From contig NZ_JADWYM010000018.1 in assembly GCF_022414535.1 (NCBI RefSeq), positions 61,266 through 125,265 of the forward strand: 64,000 nucleotides of DNA, given 5' to 3'. Within the stretch, counting starts at the first letter, position 1, and each line of letters begins with the position of its first letter. Below, piece after piece: positions 9,075-17,896 of the stretch. The position numbers and the translations under genes were made by a program. Origin of the DNA: Streptomyces sp. MUM 2J (lineage in GTDB: Bacteria > Actinomycetota > Actinomycetes > Streptomycetales > Streptomycetaceae). The notes under the pieces were generated by a model. The model did not search any database and was not told where the DNA came from. It saw only the letters and a program-made list of their open reading frames with translations.

Positions 9075-9220
9075 GTGGGGTGGACACCGTCGACCCGTAC
9101 GTACACGTAGTCGGATCCGGACAGGTCCCGGTCCTGGAAGGCGGCGTGGTCATCGCTCCACTGGTTGGTCAGCCGGGTCACCGTGGCAGGCGAGAGCCCA
9201 GCGGCCCAGCCGAGGTGCAC
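9075..9220 (-). pseudogene. IS256-type transposase fragment
   Basis: The minus-strand translation runs AAGLSPATVTRLTNQW, then FQDRDLSGSDYVYVRVDG, which matches the start of the catalytic region of IS256-family (mutator) transposases, including the first DDE Asp. Only about 50 residues survive. Translation loses similarity past about 9075, and upstream it meets a ketosynthase relic on the other strand at about 9212. It is a dead fragment marking an insertion or recombination point. Confidence 0.75.
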
Positions 9221-9290
9221 GCGGCGAACATGGCATTCGGCAAGAGGACCGGCACCACATCGATCGGCGGCGTGAAGGGCGGGGCAACGT
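9212..9290 (+). pseudogene. Relic of a SalC-like ketosynthase
   Basis: About 23 codons from GAG at 9212 read EVHAANMAFGKRTGTTSIGG followed by VKG. The free-standing KS at 36425-38215 reads EVRAAHMAFGKQTGTCSIGS followed by VKG (its residues 327-349), including the region next to its catalytic His353. After VKG the frame breaks. The megasynthase KS is quite different at this place, so the relic derives from a SalC-type gene. It abuts the IS256 fragment. Confidence 0.7.
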
Positions 9291-9316
9291 GCGCGCAGTG
9301 AAGCCCCCGCAGCCCT

Positions 9317-10249
9317 TCAGGCGTTTGCCGGAGCGTAGAGCTGCTGGGCTGTCATACGAAGGGCTGTCACGAAGTTACGCGCACGCTGGGTCGGTAGGGT
9401 GCTCCGCAGCATCTGCACGCCTATGGACAGGTGAGGGATGTCGTCGGTAATGGCCACCAAGGCGATCCGGCTTCCGCCCAGTGTATCCATCGACGGGGGC
9501 CTGTGATGGGTCAGCATGAATCCGAGGCCAGCCCCCGCCAGAGCACGCGTGGCCTCCATTCCAGTTGTACGAACAACTCTGGGCATGGGGACCTCTGCCT
9601 TTATGAAGGCACTCTCGACATACTTCTGAATTCCGGTGGAGGAAGGTACGTCGGCCATCAGGACCGGATATTTCGACAGATCGGCCAACGATGCTGTTCT
9701 CGAATCAGCCAGCGGATGACTCTGTGCGACGAGCGCGTACAGCGCAGGTGTGACCAGTTCCGTGAACCTGGTCTCATCCGACGAAGTGATGCTGTAGGTG
9801 ACTGCTAATTCGCAGGTGCCGTCCAGTAACAGGTCTATGGGTAAGTGGACGTCATGGACGGCTACCATCAGGCCGGGTTGGCAATTGGCGACTCGGGAGA
9901 TGGCCCGCGGCATCAGGAATGAGGTGATCGAATAATAGGATGCGATATCCAGGCGCCCTCCGGACTCGTCCTGGAGCCTGCTGCTGTACTGATTCAGGGC
10001 GTTGGCCTGCCTCAGGATCGTCCGCGCGTCGTCGATGAGCAACTTCCCGGCCGGGGTCAGACTGACTCCCTTGGCGTGGTGGCGTACGAGCAATTGGTTC
10101 GCCAGCTGCCTTTCCAGTCGCTGGATTGCGGCGGACACCGCAGACTGGGACGCATGCAGGCGGGCGGCGGCTTCGGAGATGTTTCCGGTCTCGGCGATGG
10201 TGACGAAGTAGAGAAGCTGAGTGAGGCTGAATTCCGGCCGATGCCCCAT
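9317..10249 (-). CDS. LysR family transcriptional regulator
   Basis: 310 residues. The winged helix-turn-helix is at about 5-65 (ISEAAARLHASQSAVSAAIQ), followed by a two-lobe effector domain. The ATG at 10249 is chosen over upstream in-frame codons because it is preceded by AAAGGG about 9 nt away and starts as the family does (MGHRPEFSLTQLLYF). It sits at the left edge of the biosynthetic cluster and could be its pathway regulator. A broken copy of its C-terminus lies at 13016-13240. The effector is unknown. Confidence 0.88.
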   Translation of the reverse strand: MGHRPEFSLTQLLYFVTIAETGNISEAAARLHASQSAVSAAIQRLERQLANQLLVRHHAKGVSLTPAGKLLIDDARTILRQANALNQYSSRLQDESGGRLDIASYYSITSFLMPRAISRVANCQPGLMVAVHDVHLPIDLLLDGTCELAVTYSITSSDETRFTELVTPALYALVAQSHPLADSRTASLADLSKYPVLMADVPSSTGIQKYVESAFIKAEVPMPRVVRTTGMEATRALAGAGLGFMLTHHRPPSMDTLGGSRIALVAITDDIPHLSIGVQMLRSTLPTQRARNFVTALRMTAQQLYAPANA

Positions 10250-10487
10250 TCGAGTGGCCCTTTCTTTCCCGAGCAGAGTTTGAACCACTGCTTTCCGTGA
10301 CGGGAAATGCAGCAGTCGGATATCTGTGAGCATTCAAATGTCAGCCCTGTCCAGTTGTCCACCAGTGGTATGTCGTCACGGGTGGATTTGGCCGGAACCT
10401 TCCCTTGCGGGGTGGAGCGGTGGCGTGACGACCTCGCTCTCATTTTGCGAGTAAATTTTCGTTTTTCATGGTATGGGAGTATATTGA
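10250..10487. promoter_or_regulatory. Upstream region of the LysR gene, AT-rich patch
   Basis: This stretch holds the presumed LysR promoter. 10438-10495 is strikingly AT-rich for this genome (runs such as GTAAATTTTCGTTTTTCATGG and TATATT). The patch lies at the edge of the IS630 remnant and may be an old insertion junction or a promoter. No clear operator was found. Confidence 0.4.
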
Positions 10488-11140
10488 TCAGAAACTCATG
10501 GGGTTCTCGTTGAGGATGTGGCGGATGTGCGGGCCGCCGAAGGAGCCGCGGTCGATGTGTGGCTGACGCTGGCGTCTGCGGAAGAAGCGGAGGGGTTCGG
10601 CGGCGGGTTTCGGCTTGATCTCGGGCTCGGAGCTGCCTGGGCAGGCTGTGTTCGCGGTCGGTGTTGACCAGTTCGTCGGGGTCGAGCCCGGGTGAGTGCG
10701 GCGGCAGGAAGTGCAGCTCGACGTCGTCGGGATGGTCGGCCGGCCAGTGGCGGACCTTCTTGGAGCGGTGGGCAAGCGCCCGTGAGGCATTGCCCGCCCC
10801 GGGCTCGGTCAGCCGCACCCGGTACAGCTTCACGACGAGGTCACCCGCCAGCCGCCGCGTCCACAACTGGCCGGAAAGCCCCACGTCACAGGGTCGGTGA
10901 TGGGGGATTGCCTGCCGCACCGCGGCCTGCTTTGCCTCCCCGAGCACCTGGTGCACCCTCCGACCGGCTTGCCGCGAGGTCGCATCACCAGCGCGTCCCG
11001 CCCGCCGGCCCGTCACTTCGCCCACCAGCCGTCGACCGCCTTCAGCGACGCCCCTGAAGACTGCGGCTACGTCCTCATGGTCCCGTCCCCCGCCACCAAC
11101 GCGGCCACCGTCCTCAACCCAAGGCCCTCCTGCGCGACGG
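10488..11140 (-). pseudogene. Degenerate IS630-family transposase
   Basis: Minus-strand pieces in different frames match an IS630-type transposase in order. They are a helix-turn-helix part around WWAKWRAGGRDAL, a part with HRPCDVGLSGQLWTRRLAGD and VVKLYRVRLTE, and a C-terminal part HFLPPHSPGLDPDELVN ending at the stop at 10488. The segment carrying the first catalytic Asp residues is missing, and at least two frameshifts separate the pieces. The element cannot move. It lies at the left border of the biosynthetic cluster. Confidence 0.8.
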
Positions 11141-11716
11141 CGACAGATGCCGCGCGTCCCCCACCAGATCGCTCCACCCCCTCCCAACGACCCAGAGCCC
11201 AAACCGTTTCGGATCAGTAGACAGCCGCGATCTTCTGGGCAATGGCCCTCCAAAAGGGATGGCTGTTCGCTCTTGATTACTGGCCGTTCAGCGGGGCTTT
11301 GGACGCATGAGATCCTCTGGTCGCGCGCGGAAGCCGGGTTCGGCGGGGTGACCGGTTTTCTCGCTCGGACGGCCGCCGCCCGGCACTACGGCCCCACTTC
11401 CTGGGCAGTCGATCGCATAGGTTCGGAAGCGGTCGGTGACCGAGCGTGGTCCGCACCCGGCCGGAGTGGGAGACCCGCCCCTTCATGGCAGCAACTTGAT
11501 GCGGATGGCCTGTGGGATGATCGTCGGCCTCGCCGTTTCACATGCACGGTGCCCGCATGTTGAGCGGGAACGCGAACGTGCCTTCTTAACCTGGACGATG
11601 AGGTTTGGCAAGGTCTCCACAGCCCGAGCACGAAGGCGAAGCCGCCTGGCCCCAGGCCAAAGACGCCGACCCCGGGACAACCTCGGCCCGGCGTACGGAC
11701 CGACACGTCTGCCCCA
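11141..11716. other. Gap without a recognisable gene
   Basis: Reading frames here are short and show no known domain. The stretch is probably eroded sequence between the IS630 relic and the thioesterase gene. No strong hairpin was seen. Confidence 0.5.
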
Positions 11717-12472
11717 TCACGTGGAACGCGTTGCCACCATGGCGGCCGAAATCTCTGCGATGACCTCCGTTGCGTGCGCGTCCAGGTAGAAGTGCCCGCC
11801 CGGCCAGATGCGCAACTCGAAGGTGCCGTCGGTGTGCTTGCTCCAGGCGGTGACTTCATCGGCCGACACCATCGGGTCCGCGTCGCCGATCAGCGCCGTC
11901 ACCGGGCAGGTGAGTTTCGGCCCCGGCGCGTAGACGTAGGTCTCCGCGGCCTTGTAGTCACTGCGGATCGCGGGGAGCACCCTCGCGGTCATGTCGGGGT
12001 CGTCGAAGACGTCGGGCGCGGTCCCGGACAGCGACCGGATCTGCTTGATGAGTTCCTGGTCACCGCGCTCGTACACATGCTCGTTGCGATTGAGGTCGGG
12101 GGCCCGCCGAGACGACACGAACAGATGCGCAAGCTCGATGTCGTCCGCTTCCATGCGCCGCGCGACCTCGAAGGCCACGGTCGCGCCGAGACTGTGGCCG
12201 AACAGAGACAGCGGTTGGTCTGTCAGTGGCCGGATCACCTGGGTGATTTCGTCGGCCAGCTCGGCGACCGTCTCCCGGCGCCTTTCCGACAGCCGTTCAT
12301 GTCGGCCCGGATACTGTATGGCGAGCACTTCGACGCCAGGCGAGAGCATTTTCGACATCGGCATGTAGAAGCTTGCCGCACCACCGGCGTGCGGCAGGCA
12401 GACGAGCCGGGGGGACGCGGGGACCGCCGAGTGGAAGCGGCGGATCCACAGGTCGGGGTGGACAGTCTGCAT
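11717..12472 (-). CDS. Type II thioesterase
   Basis: 251-residue alpha/beta hydrolase of the external (type II) thioesterase family that clears misprimed or stalled acyl groups from PKS/NRPS carrier proteins. It has the nucleophile elbow GHSLGA, an Asp in GDADPMV, and the catalytic His in GGHFYL. The N-terminal CLPHAGGAASFY is also typical. The ATG at 12472 is set by AAGGAG about 9 nt upstream. It stands alone on the minus strand within the cluster, about 33 kb from the megasynthase it would serve. Confidence 0.92.
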   Translation of the reverse strand: MQTVHPDLWIRRFHSAVPASPRLVCLPHAGGAASFYMPMSKMLSPGVEVLAIQYPGRHERLSERRRETVAELADEITQVIRPLTDQPLSLFGHSLGATVAFEVARRMEADDIELAHLFVSSRRAPDLNRNEHVYERGDQELIKQIRSLSGTAPDVFDDPDMTARVLPAIRSDYKAAETYVYAPGPKLTCPVTALIGDADPMVSADEVTAWSKHTDGTFELRIWPGGHFYLDAHATEVIAEISAAMVATRST

Positions 12473-13015
12473 GGGGTCGGTTCTCCTTGTCGGGTGAATC
12501 GGACAGGTGATACACGCCAGTGACGTTTCGCGTCCCGCAACACGGCGCACGGTTGCGGTGTGCGGCACCGGCCGCAGACCGGTCAGTGGATCGGCAGCGA
12601 AGCCGAGGACGCCCGGCACTTGCTGCGGGGCATCCGTCCCCACTCGCTGATCGCGATGAGCGAGCGAGGCCCGGTCAGCACCGCCGAGACGGCCGCGCAC
12701 AGCAACGCGAGGGCCGGATACCGCAGTCCTCGCGCATCGCGGGGATCGGCGACCAGGCTCGGGAAACGCCGCAGCTCGGCGACATCGCCTGAGCCGAGGG
12801 GATCAGTCGGGGAGCCCGGTTGCCCCAGTGCGGAAGGGATGGGCGATGGTGTTCGGGCAGGCACGGTCCCGCTCGGTTCTCACGGGTCTCGACCACCACG
12901 TGATCACCAGCACTGTGCCTGCTCAGCGCTCCGGGCGCTGTGCCGCACAACGGACATGACGCCATGTCACTCAAGAGACCGGCGAACCGGACCAACCCCC
13001 ATCACGCAATGCCCC
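12473..13015. other. Gap upstream of the thioesterase, no gene seen
   Basis: No frame shows a domain or plausible start with a ribosome binding site. The stretch includes the thioesterase promoter and leads into the LysR relic on the plus strand, so it is probably decayed coding DNA. Confidence 0.5.
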
Positions 13016-13240
13016 TGGGACGGAGCCGGCATCCGATTCGCGCTTACCCGTCACCGGCCATCCTTGGGGGAGGCACCGGACGGTGGTCACGTGGCGCTGG
13101 TGGAAAACGTCGATGACCGGCCCCGCCTTTCCGTAGGTGTTCAGATGCCGGCAGACGTCGCGCCGGGTCAGAGAACCACGCGCTTTGTGGCCGCACTCCG
13201 TCAGACCGCGCCTGGGGTCCACCCCCAGACAGCCGACGAC
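13016..13240 (+). pseudogene. Relic of a LysR regulator C-terminus
   Basis: The plus-strand frame reads GAGIRFALTRHRPSLGEAP, then HVALVENVDDRPRLSVGVQM, then RFVAALRQTAPGVHP. The intact LysR at 9317-10249 ends GAGLGFMLTHHRPPSMDTL, then ALVAITDDIPHLSIGVQM, then NFVTALRMTAQQLYAP. Spacing and order are conserved over about 70 residues. No HTH or start exists upstream, so this is the stub of a second, related LysR gene in the opposite orientation. Confidence 0.72.
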
Positions 13241-13376
13241 CCCGTGCCGCCTCCGGTCCGAAGCCTGCGGACCGGGGCCGGGGCGTGTGCGGACGGCGAT
13301 CGGCGCGCTGTCCCGGAACCCCGTCGGCTGCCGACCGAGAAGGAGGGTGGCCACCGTGGTGCCACAGGCCCCACTG

Positions 13377-16300
13377 CTACGGCACAGCCTGGAAGGGACC
13401 GGCCAGTGACGCGAGCAGCTCCGCGCGCCGTGCCCGGTATGCGGCCGCACTCGCCAGCTTGACCTCGTCGTAGCCCCGCACGGTCTCCGGCAGGGACACG
13501 AGTTCCAGCAGCGCGGGATCCTCCGCCGAGGCGGACCGCAGCGCCGTGCGCACCGATTCCCGGTACTCCTCGATGAGCTGGCGCTCCAACCTGCGCACCC
13601 GCGTAAGACCGAACGGGTCCAGCCGCGTGCCCCGCAGCCTCCGCATGGACCGCAGAACCCGCAACACGACCCGGAACCACGGTCCGAAGCCGATCTTGCG
13701 CCGGATGCCCAGCGCCGTCAGCACGGGCGGCTGCAAGCGGTAGTGGAATCGGGCCCCGGGGCCGAACTGGGCCTCGATGTCGGCCCTGAGCCGGTCGTCG
13801 AGCGACAGCCGCGCGACCTCGTACTCGTCCTTGTAGGCCATGAGCTTGTGCATACTGCGCGCGGCAGCCACCGTGAGCGGCCCTCCACGGCCCTCGAACC
13901 GGCTGACCATCCCGACGAACTCGGCGAACTCCCGGGCATAGCCGATGTCCTGGTAGTCCGCGAGGTCGGTGACCAGAACATCCAGCAGCCCGGCCAGCTC
14001 CGAGCCCTCTTCCGCCTTGGCGAGCGCACGCACTTTGGCCGCGGCTCCGCCCGGCCGCGGCGGTGGCTCCGCCGCCGGACGTGTCGCCCTCTCCAGCGCC
14101 TCGGGATCGGAGACGGACTGCCGGCCGCGGCGGAACGCCTGGATGTTGTCGTCCGGGGCGACACCGTTGAGGCGGATGGCCTGCTCGATGCTGCTCGCCT
14201 CGACGGGGACCGCCCCGGCCTGGTAGGCGACCCCGAGCTGGAGGACGTTGGCGAACTGGTCGTCGCCGAAGACCGCCCGCGCGAGAGCGCGCGCGTCGAG
14301 GAAGCGCGCCTCGGCGACGGCCCTTTCGAGTGATGAGCACAGGGCCTGTGCATCCGGGAACCGTGCGGACACATCCCCGATCATCTGGCCCGTGGGCACC
14401 TCGGAGGTCGATACGACGGCCACGGTCCGCCCGGTGCCGACGGTGCCCAGATGGGCCGGGTCGGCCGCGACGAGCAGGTCGGTGGCCAGGTACAGATCGC
14501 ACTCCCCGCCCGCGAGTCTGGCGGGCCGGCTCTCCGGCTCGGCGGTGACCCGCACGTCGGAGACCACCGCACCGCCCTTCTGGGCGAGTCCGGTCTGGTC
14601 GAGGGCACGTACGTGCCGGCCCTCGATCACGGCCGCGGTGGCGAGGATCTGCGCGACCGTCACCACACCGGTGCCGCCGATACCGGTGATGCGGGTGGCG
14701 AAGTCGGACGGCACGACGCGGGTGGGCTCCGGCAGATCCGCTTCAGCCAGTGGCGGGACCTCGGGCCGGGGCCGGCCGCCCGGCACCACGGTCAGGAACG
14801 ACGGGCACCGTCCGGCCAGGCAGGCGTAGTCGACGTTGCACGAGGACTGGTGGATCCGCGTCTTGCGGCCGAAGGCGGTGTCCACCGGTTGGACGGAGAG
14901 GCAGTTGGACCGGGTGCCGCAGTCGCCGCACCCCTCGCACACCCGCTCGTTGATGAACACCTTGGCGGCGGGAGTGGCCTGGGTGCCTCGGCGGCGCTTG
15001 CGGCGCCGGGCCGCCGCGCACTCCTGGTCGTGGATGAGCACCGTGACCCCGGGGACCGACGCGAGTTCGGTCTGGCTGCGCAGCAGTTCGTCGCGGTGGC
15101 GCACCTTCACCCCCCTGGGCATCCCGGTGCGTCTGAGCCGGCGCGGGTCGTCCGTCGTGACGATCACCTTAGCCACCCCCTCGGTGAGCAGCAGGGCCGC
15201 CACCTTCTCCACGGGAAGCGCCCCGACGGCGTCCTGGCCCCCGGTCATCGCCACCGAAGAGTTGTAGAGGATCTTGTAGGTGATGTTCACGCCCGCTGCC
15301 ACCGCCGCCCGCACGGCCAGGCTGGCGGAGTGGTGGAAGGTGCCGTCGCCGACGTTCTGGACGAAGTGGTCGGCGTCCACGAAGGGCGCCATGCCGATCC
15401 ACTGGGCCCCCTCGCCACCCATCTGCGTGACGCCGATGATGTCACCGACCCGCTCGGGATCCATGAAGAAGGTCATGGTGGAGCACCCGGTGCCGCCCGC
15501 CGCCAGTGTCGCGGAGGGCGCCTTCGTCGACGAGTTGTGGGGACAGCCGGAGCAGAAGTACGGGGTGCGGGTGATCAGCGGCAGGTCGATGCGCTCCCGG
15601 CGCGGGCGGGCACGCCAGGCCTCCACGGGTTCGCACGGGCCGTGCGCCGACAGCCTGCGGGCGAGTCCGGCCGCGATGCTCTCCGGCGTCAGCTCGCCCA
15701 GCGCGGTGAAGAGGGTACGGCCGGCGGGGTCGGTCTTGCCGTGCACCGCCGGTGCCGAGCCGTCGCCGTACAGGATCTGCTTGAGTGCGGACTCCAGGAA
15801 GGCCCGCTTCTCCTCGACCACCACGATCTCGCGCAGTCCGGAAGCGAACCTCCTGACGATCTCCGGCTCCAGAGGATGGATGACGCCGAGCCTCAACAGG
15901 CGTACGCCGTGGCGCTCCAGTGCCTCCTGATCCATGCCCAGCCGGCGCAGGGCCTCCAGAACGTCCAGATACGACTTGCCCGCGGCGACGATGCCGATCC
16001 GGTCCCCGGCGTGTTCGTCGACGCTGTTGAGCCGGGCCGCCCGGATGTACTGCACGGCCAGGGGCAGGCGCACGTCGTACAGGCTCTGCTCCAGCCGGGC
16101 GAGGTCGGTGCCGAGCAGCCGGGACGTGGGCTCGTGCCGGTACGCGCCGTTCAGTGCCGGAGGTGTCCACTCTCCGGCGACGACGGCCGTGCCGGCCGCG
16201 TCGGCGACGTTGGTGACCACCTTCATGGCGGTCCACAGTCCGCTGGCCCGCGACAACTCCACCGCGTGCAGACCGTGATGGAGCACGTCCTGGGAATCGG

Positions 16301-16832
16301 CGGGGGAGAAGACGGGCATGGCGAGATCGGCCAGGGCGCCCTCCGACGCGCTCGGGACGGTGGAGGACTTGGCGCCGGGGTCGTCACCGACGAGGGCGAC
16401 GGCGCCTCCGCCGGGATGGGTGCCCGCGAAGTTCGCGTGGCGGAGCGCGTCGCCCGCGCGGTCGAGCCCGGGCGCCTTGCCGTACCAGATGCCGACGACC
16501 CCGCCCGGGCGCCGGGCGCCGGCGGAGGCGACGAGCTGGCTGCCGAAGACGGCGGTCGCCCCGAGTTCCTCGTTCACCGCCGGCCGGTGGACCACGTTGT
16601 GCTGCGTCAGAAGCCGTGCTCGGCGGCCGAGTTCCAGGTCGAAGCCGGCCAGTGGCGACCCTTCGTACCCGGACACGAGGACCGCCGTGTCCCGGCTGCT
16701 GCGGCGGTCGTGCCTGACACGGTCGAGCAGCACGCGCACCAGGGCCTGCACACCCGTGAGGTAGACGGTACCGTCCTGGCAGAGATACCGATGGTCCAGC
16801 GTAAACGCGCCCGCCTGATCATGCGTGGACAA
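13377..16832 (-). CDS. 2-oxoacid (indolepyruvate-type) ferredoxin oxidoreductase
   Basis: About 1151 residues, a single-chain fusion of the alpha and gamma subunits of indolepyruvate:ferredoxin oxidoreductase, which oxidatively decarboxylates a 2-oxoacid to an acyl-CoA with thiamine diphosphate. The middle part has YFCSGCPHNSSTKAP and TQMGGEGAQW. A 4Fe-4S motif CEGCGDCGTRSNC follows, then the gamma domain RITGIGGTGVVTVAQIL. In this cluster the likely substrate is 5-chloro-4-hydroxy-2-oxopentanoate, giving 4-chloro-3-hydroxybutyryl-CoA. I recall a comparable assignment for SalQ, with moderate certainty. The TTG at 16832 is preferred: AAGGAG lies about 5 nt before it but directly abuts the GTG at 16838. 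Confidence 0.88.
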   Translation of the reverse strand: MSTHDQAGAFTLDHRYLCQDGTVYLTGVQALVRVLLDRVRHDRRSSRDTAVLVSGYEGSPLAGFDLELGRRARLLTQHNVVHRPAVNEELGATAVFGSQLVASAGARRPGGVVGIWYGKAPGLDRAGDALRHANFAGTHPGGGAVALVGDDPGAKSSTVPSASEGALADLAMPVFSPADSQDVLHHGLHAVELSRASGLWTAMKVVTNVADAAGTAVVAGEWTPPALNGAYRHEPTSRLLGTDLARLEQSLYDVRLPLAVQYIRAARLNSVDEHAGDRIGIVAAGKSYLDVLEALRRLGMDQEALERHGVRLLRLGVIHPLEPEIVRRFASGLREIVVVEEKRAFLESALKQILYGDGSAPAVHGKTDPAGRTLFTALGELTPESIAAGLARRLSAHGPCEPVEAWRARPRRERIDLPLITRTPYFCSGCPHNSSTKAPSATLAAGGTGCSTMTFFMDPERVGDIIGVTQMGGEGAQWIGMAPFVDADHFVQNVGDGTFHHSASLAVRAAVAAGVNITYKILYNSSVAMTGGQDAVGALPVEKVAALLLTEGVAKVIVTTDDPRRLRRTGMPRGVKVRHRDELLRSQTELASVPGVTVLIHDQECAAARRRKRRRGTQATPAAKVFINERVCEGCGDCGTRSNCLSVQPVDTAFGRKTRIHQSSCNVDYACLAGRCPSFLTVVPGGRPRPEVPPLAEADLPEPTRVVPSDFATRITGIGGTGVVTVAQILATAAVIEGRHVRALDQTGLAQKGGAVVSDVRVTAEPESRPARLAGGECDLYLATDLLVAADPAHLGTVGTGRTVAVVSTSEVPTGQMIGDVSARFPDAQALCSSLERAVAEARFLDARALARAVFGDDQFANVLQLGVAYQAGAVPVEASSIEQAIRLNGVAPDDNIQAFRRGRQSVSDPEALERATRPAAEPPPRPGGAAAKVRALAKAEEGSELAGLLDVLVTDLADYQDIGYAREFAEFVGMVSRFEGRGGPLTVAAARSMHKLMAYKDEYEVARLSLDDRLRADIEAQFGPGARFHYRLQPPVLTALGIRRKIGFGPWFRVVLRVLRSMRRLRGTRLDPFGLTRVRRLERQLIEEYRESVRTALRSASAEDPALLELVSLPETVRGYDEVKLASAAAYRARRAELLASLAGPFQAVP

Positions 16833-17228
16833 TGACACTCCTTCGGTTTGCTGCTTCCCGGAAAAGCGGGCGGAATTGCTCCGCCAGGCGGAGGGAAACC
16901 AGCGTCGCGAAAAGAACCATGTGACACAGATGCCGGCCAATGCCTGGTCTGATCTATTCCGAACGATCCTGCCCCGGCCCTCCGTGTCGCTCAACCGCAC
17001 AGTTCCGATGCTGTGGATCGAATAGTCTTATGGAGCAGTTCAGTTGGGAACGATTGGCCGAGTGCTACAGTGCGAGCACCGCTTCGGTACGTGCCGGGGT
17101 CTCCGGTTCACGGGAATGCTGCAAGTGAGAGGCGATCAATCGGTGCGCATGTCTATGGTTCGGAATGTTTCCGAGGGGATTACCGCCGAGTGGGAGCGGG
17201 CTCGACCCGCTTGTGGACGAGGCCGCTG
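16833..17228. promoter_or_regulatory. Divergent promoter region between oxidoreductase and LuxR regulator
   Basis: About 390 bp separate the divergent starts, with no domain-bearing frame. It must hold both promoters. Candidate elements are weak: CTATTCC (near 16960) and GAATAGTC (near 17022) form a loose inverted repeat. I could not define a -35/-10 pair. Confidence 0.4.
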
Positions 17229-17882
17229 ATGGACACCCCCGGGCAACTCACCACTCGGCTCTTCATCATCGACGACAACGTCCTCTTCCGGGAGGGAATG
17301 GCGGAGATCTGCGACCGGGAACCCGACCTGTGCGTGGTCGGGCGGGCAGCGAGCGGGCTCGACGCGGTCGCCCAGGTCCACCGGAGCCGTCCCGACGTGG
17401 TGCTGCTGGGCAGCGGGACACCGGGGGACGGAATGGAAGAGCTCGTGGCGCGGCTCACCGCCGGACCGGGCGAATCGCGTCTGGTCATCCTGGCGCTGCA
17501 CGAGACGGTCCGCACGGCACGCAGATACCTCTCCATGGGGGCTTGGGGATACATCTCGAAGAACTCGACACGGGAGGAGTTGCTCGCGGTCGTGCGCACC
17601 GTCGGCCGCAGTACGGACCGCGCGGTCCTGTCCATGCCGAGGGGTGTGCTGGAGCAGTTGGCCAGACCTGTCGCGAGCCCCCTTTCCGGCCGGGAACTCG
17701 AAGTGATCGAACTGGTTGCCGCCGGCCTGAGCAACGCGCAGATCGCCGGCCGCCTCCACATCTCGGAGGGCACGGTCAAGCGACACCTGTCGAACGCGTA
17801 TCTGAAACTCGACGTCCGGTCCAGGATGGCTGCCATCAACAAGGCCGCCGCCATGGGGCTGCTCCTGGGCAGGGTGGCCTGA
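17229..17882 (+). CDS. LuxR family response regulator with atypical receiver
   Basis: 217 residues: a receiver-like domain (about 8-125), then a LuxR/NarL helix-turn-helix (about 150-210, LSGRELEVIELVAAGLSNAQIA and GTVKRHLSNAYLKL). The acidic pair (IIDDN) and the Lys of GYISKN are kept, but the phosphoacceptor Asp is Gly (VVLLGSGTPGDG) and the conserved Ser/Thr is lost (ILALHE). It is therefore unlikely to be phosphorylated and may sense a ligand or protein. The position beside the chloro-precursor genes recalls SalR2, the LuxR activator of that branch in Salinispora. Start ATG 17229 is chosen for family length. Confidence 0.88.
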   Translation: MDTPGQLTTRLFIIDDNVLFREGMAEICDREPDLCVVGRAASGLDAVAQVHRSRPDVVLLGSGTPGDGMEELVARLTAGPGESRLVILALHETVRTARRYLSMGAWGYISKNSTREELLAVVRTVGRSTDRAVLSMPRGVLEQLARPVASPLSGRELEVIELVAAGLSNAQIAGRLHISEGTVKRHLSNAYLKLDVRSRMAAINKAAAMGLLLGRVA

Positions 17883-17896
17883 CCCGCGCGCCGGGG

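Noticed and set aside
14451..16835. Long plus-strand open frame opposite the oxidoreductase
   Set aside because: Composition is Gly/Ala/Arg rich without any domain, while the minus strand encodes a full-length known enzyme. It is a GC-bias shadow; the same holds for long opposite frames over the megasynthase (43578-45860), KS (36485-38494) and CCR (32087-34066).
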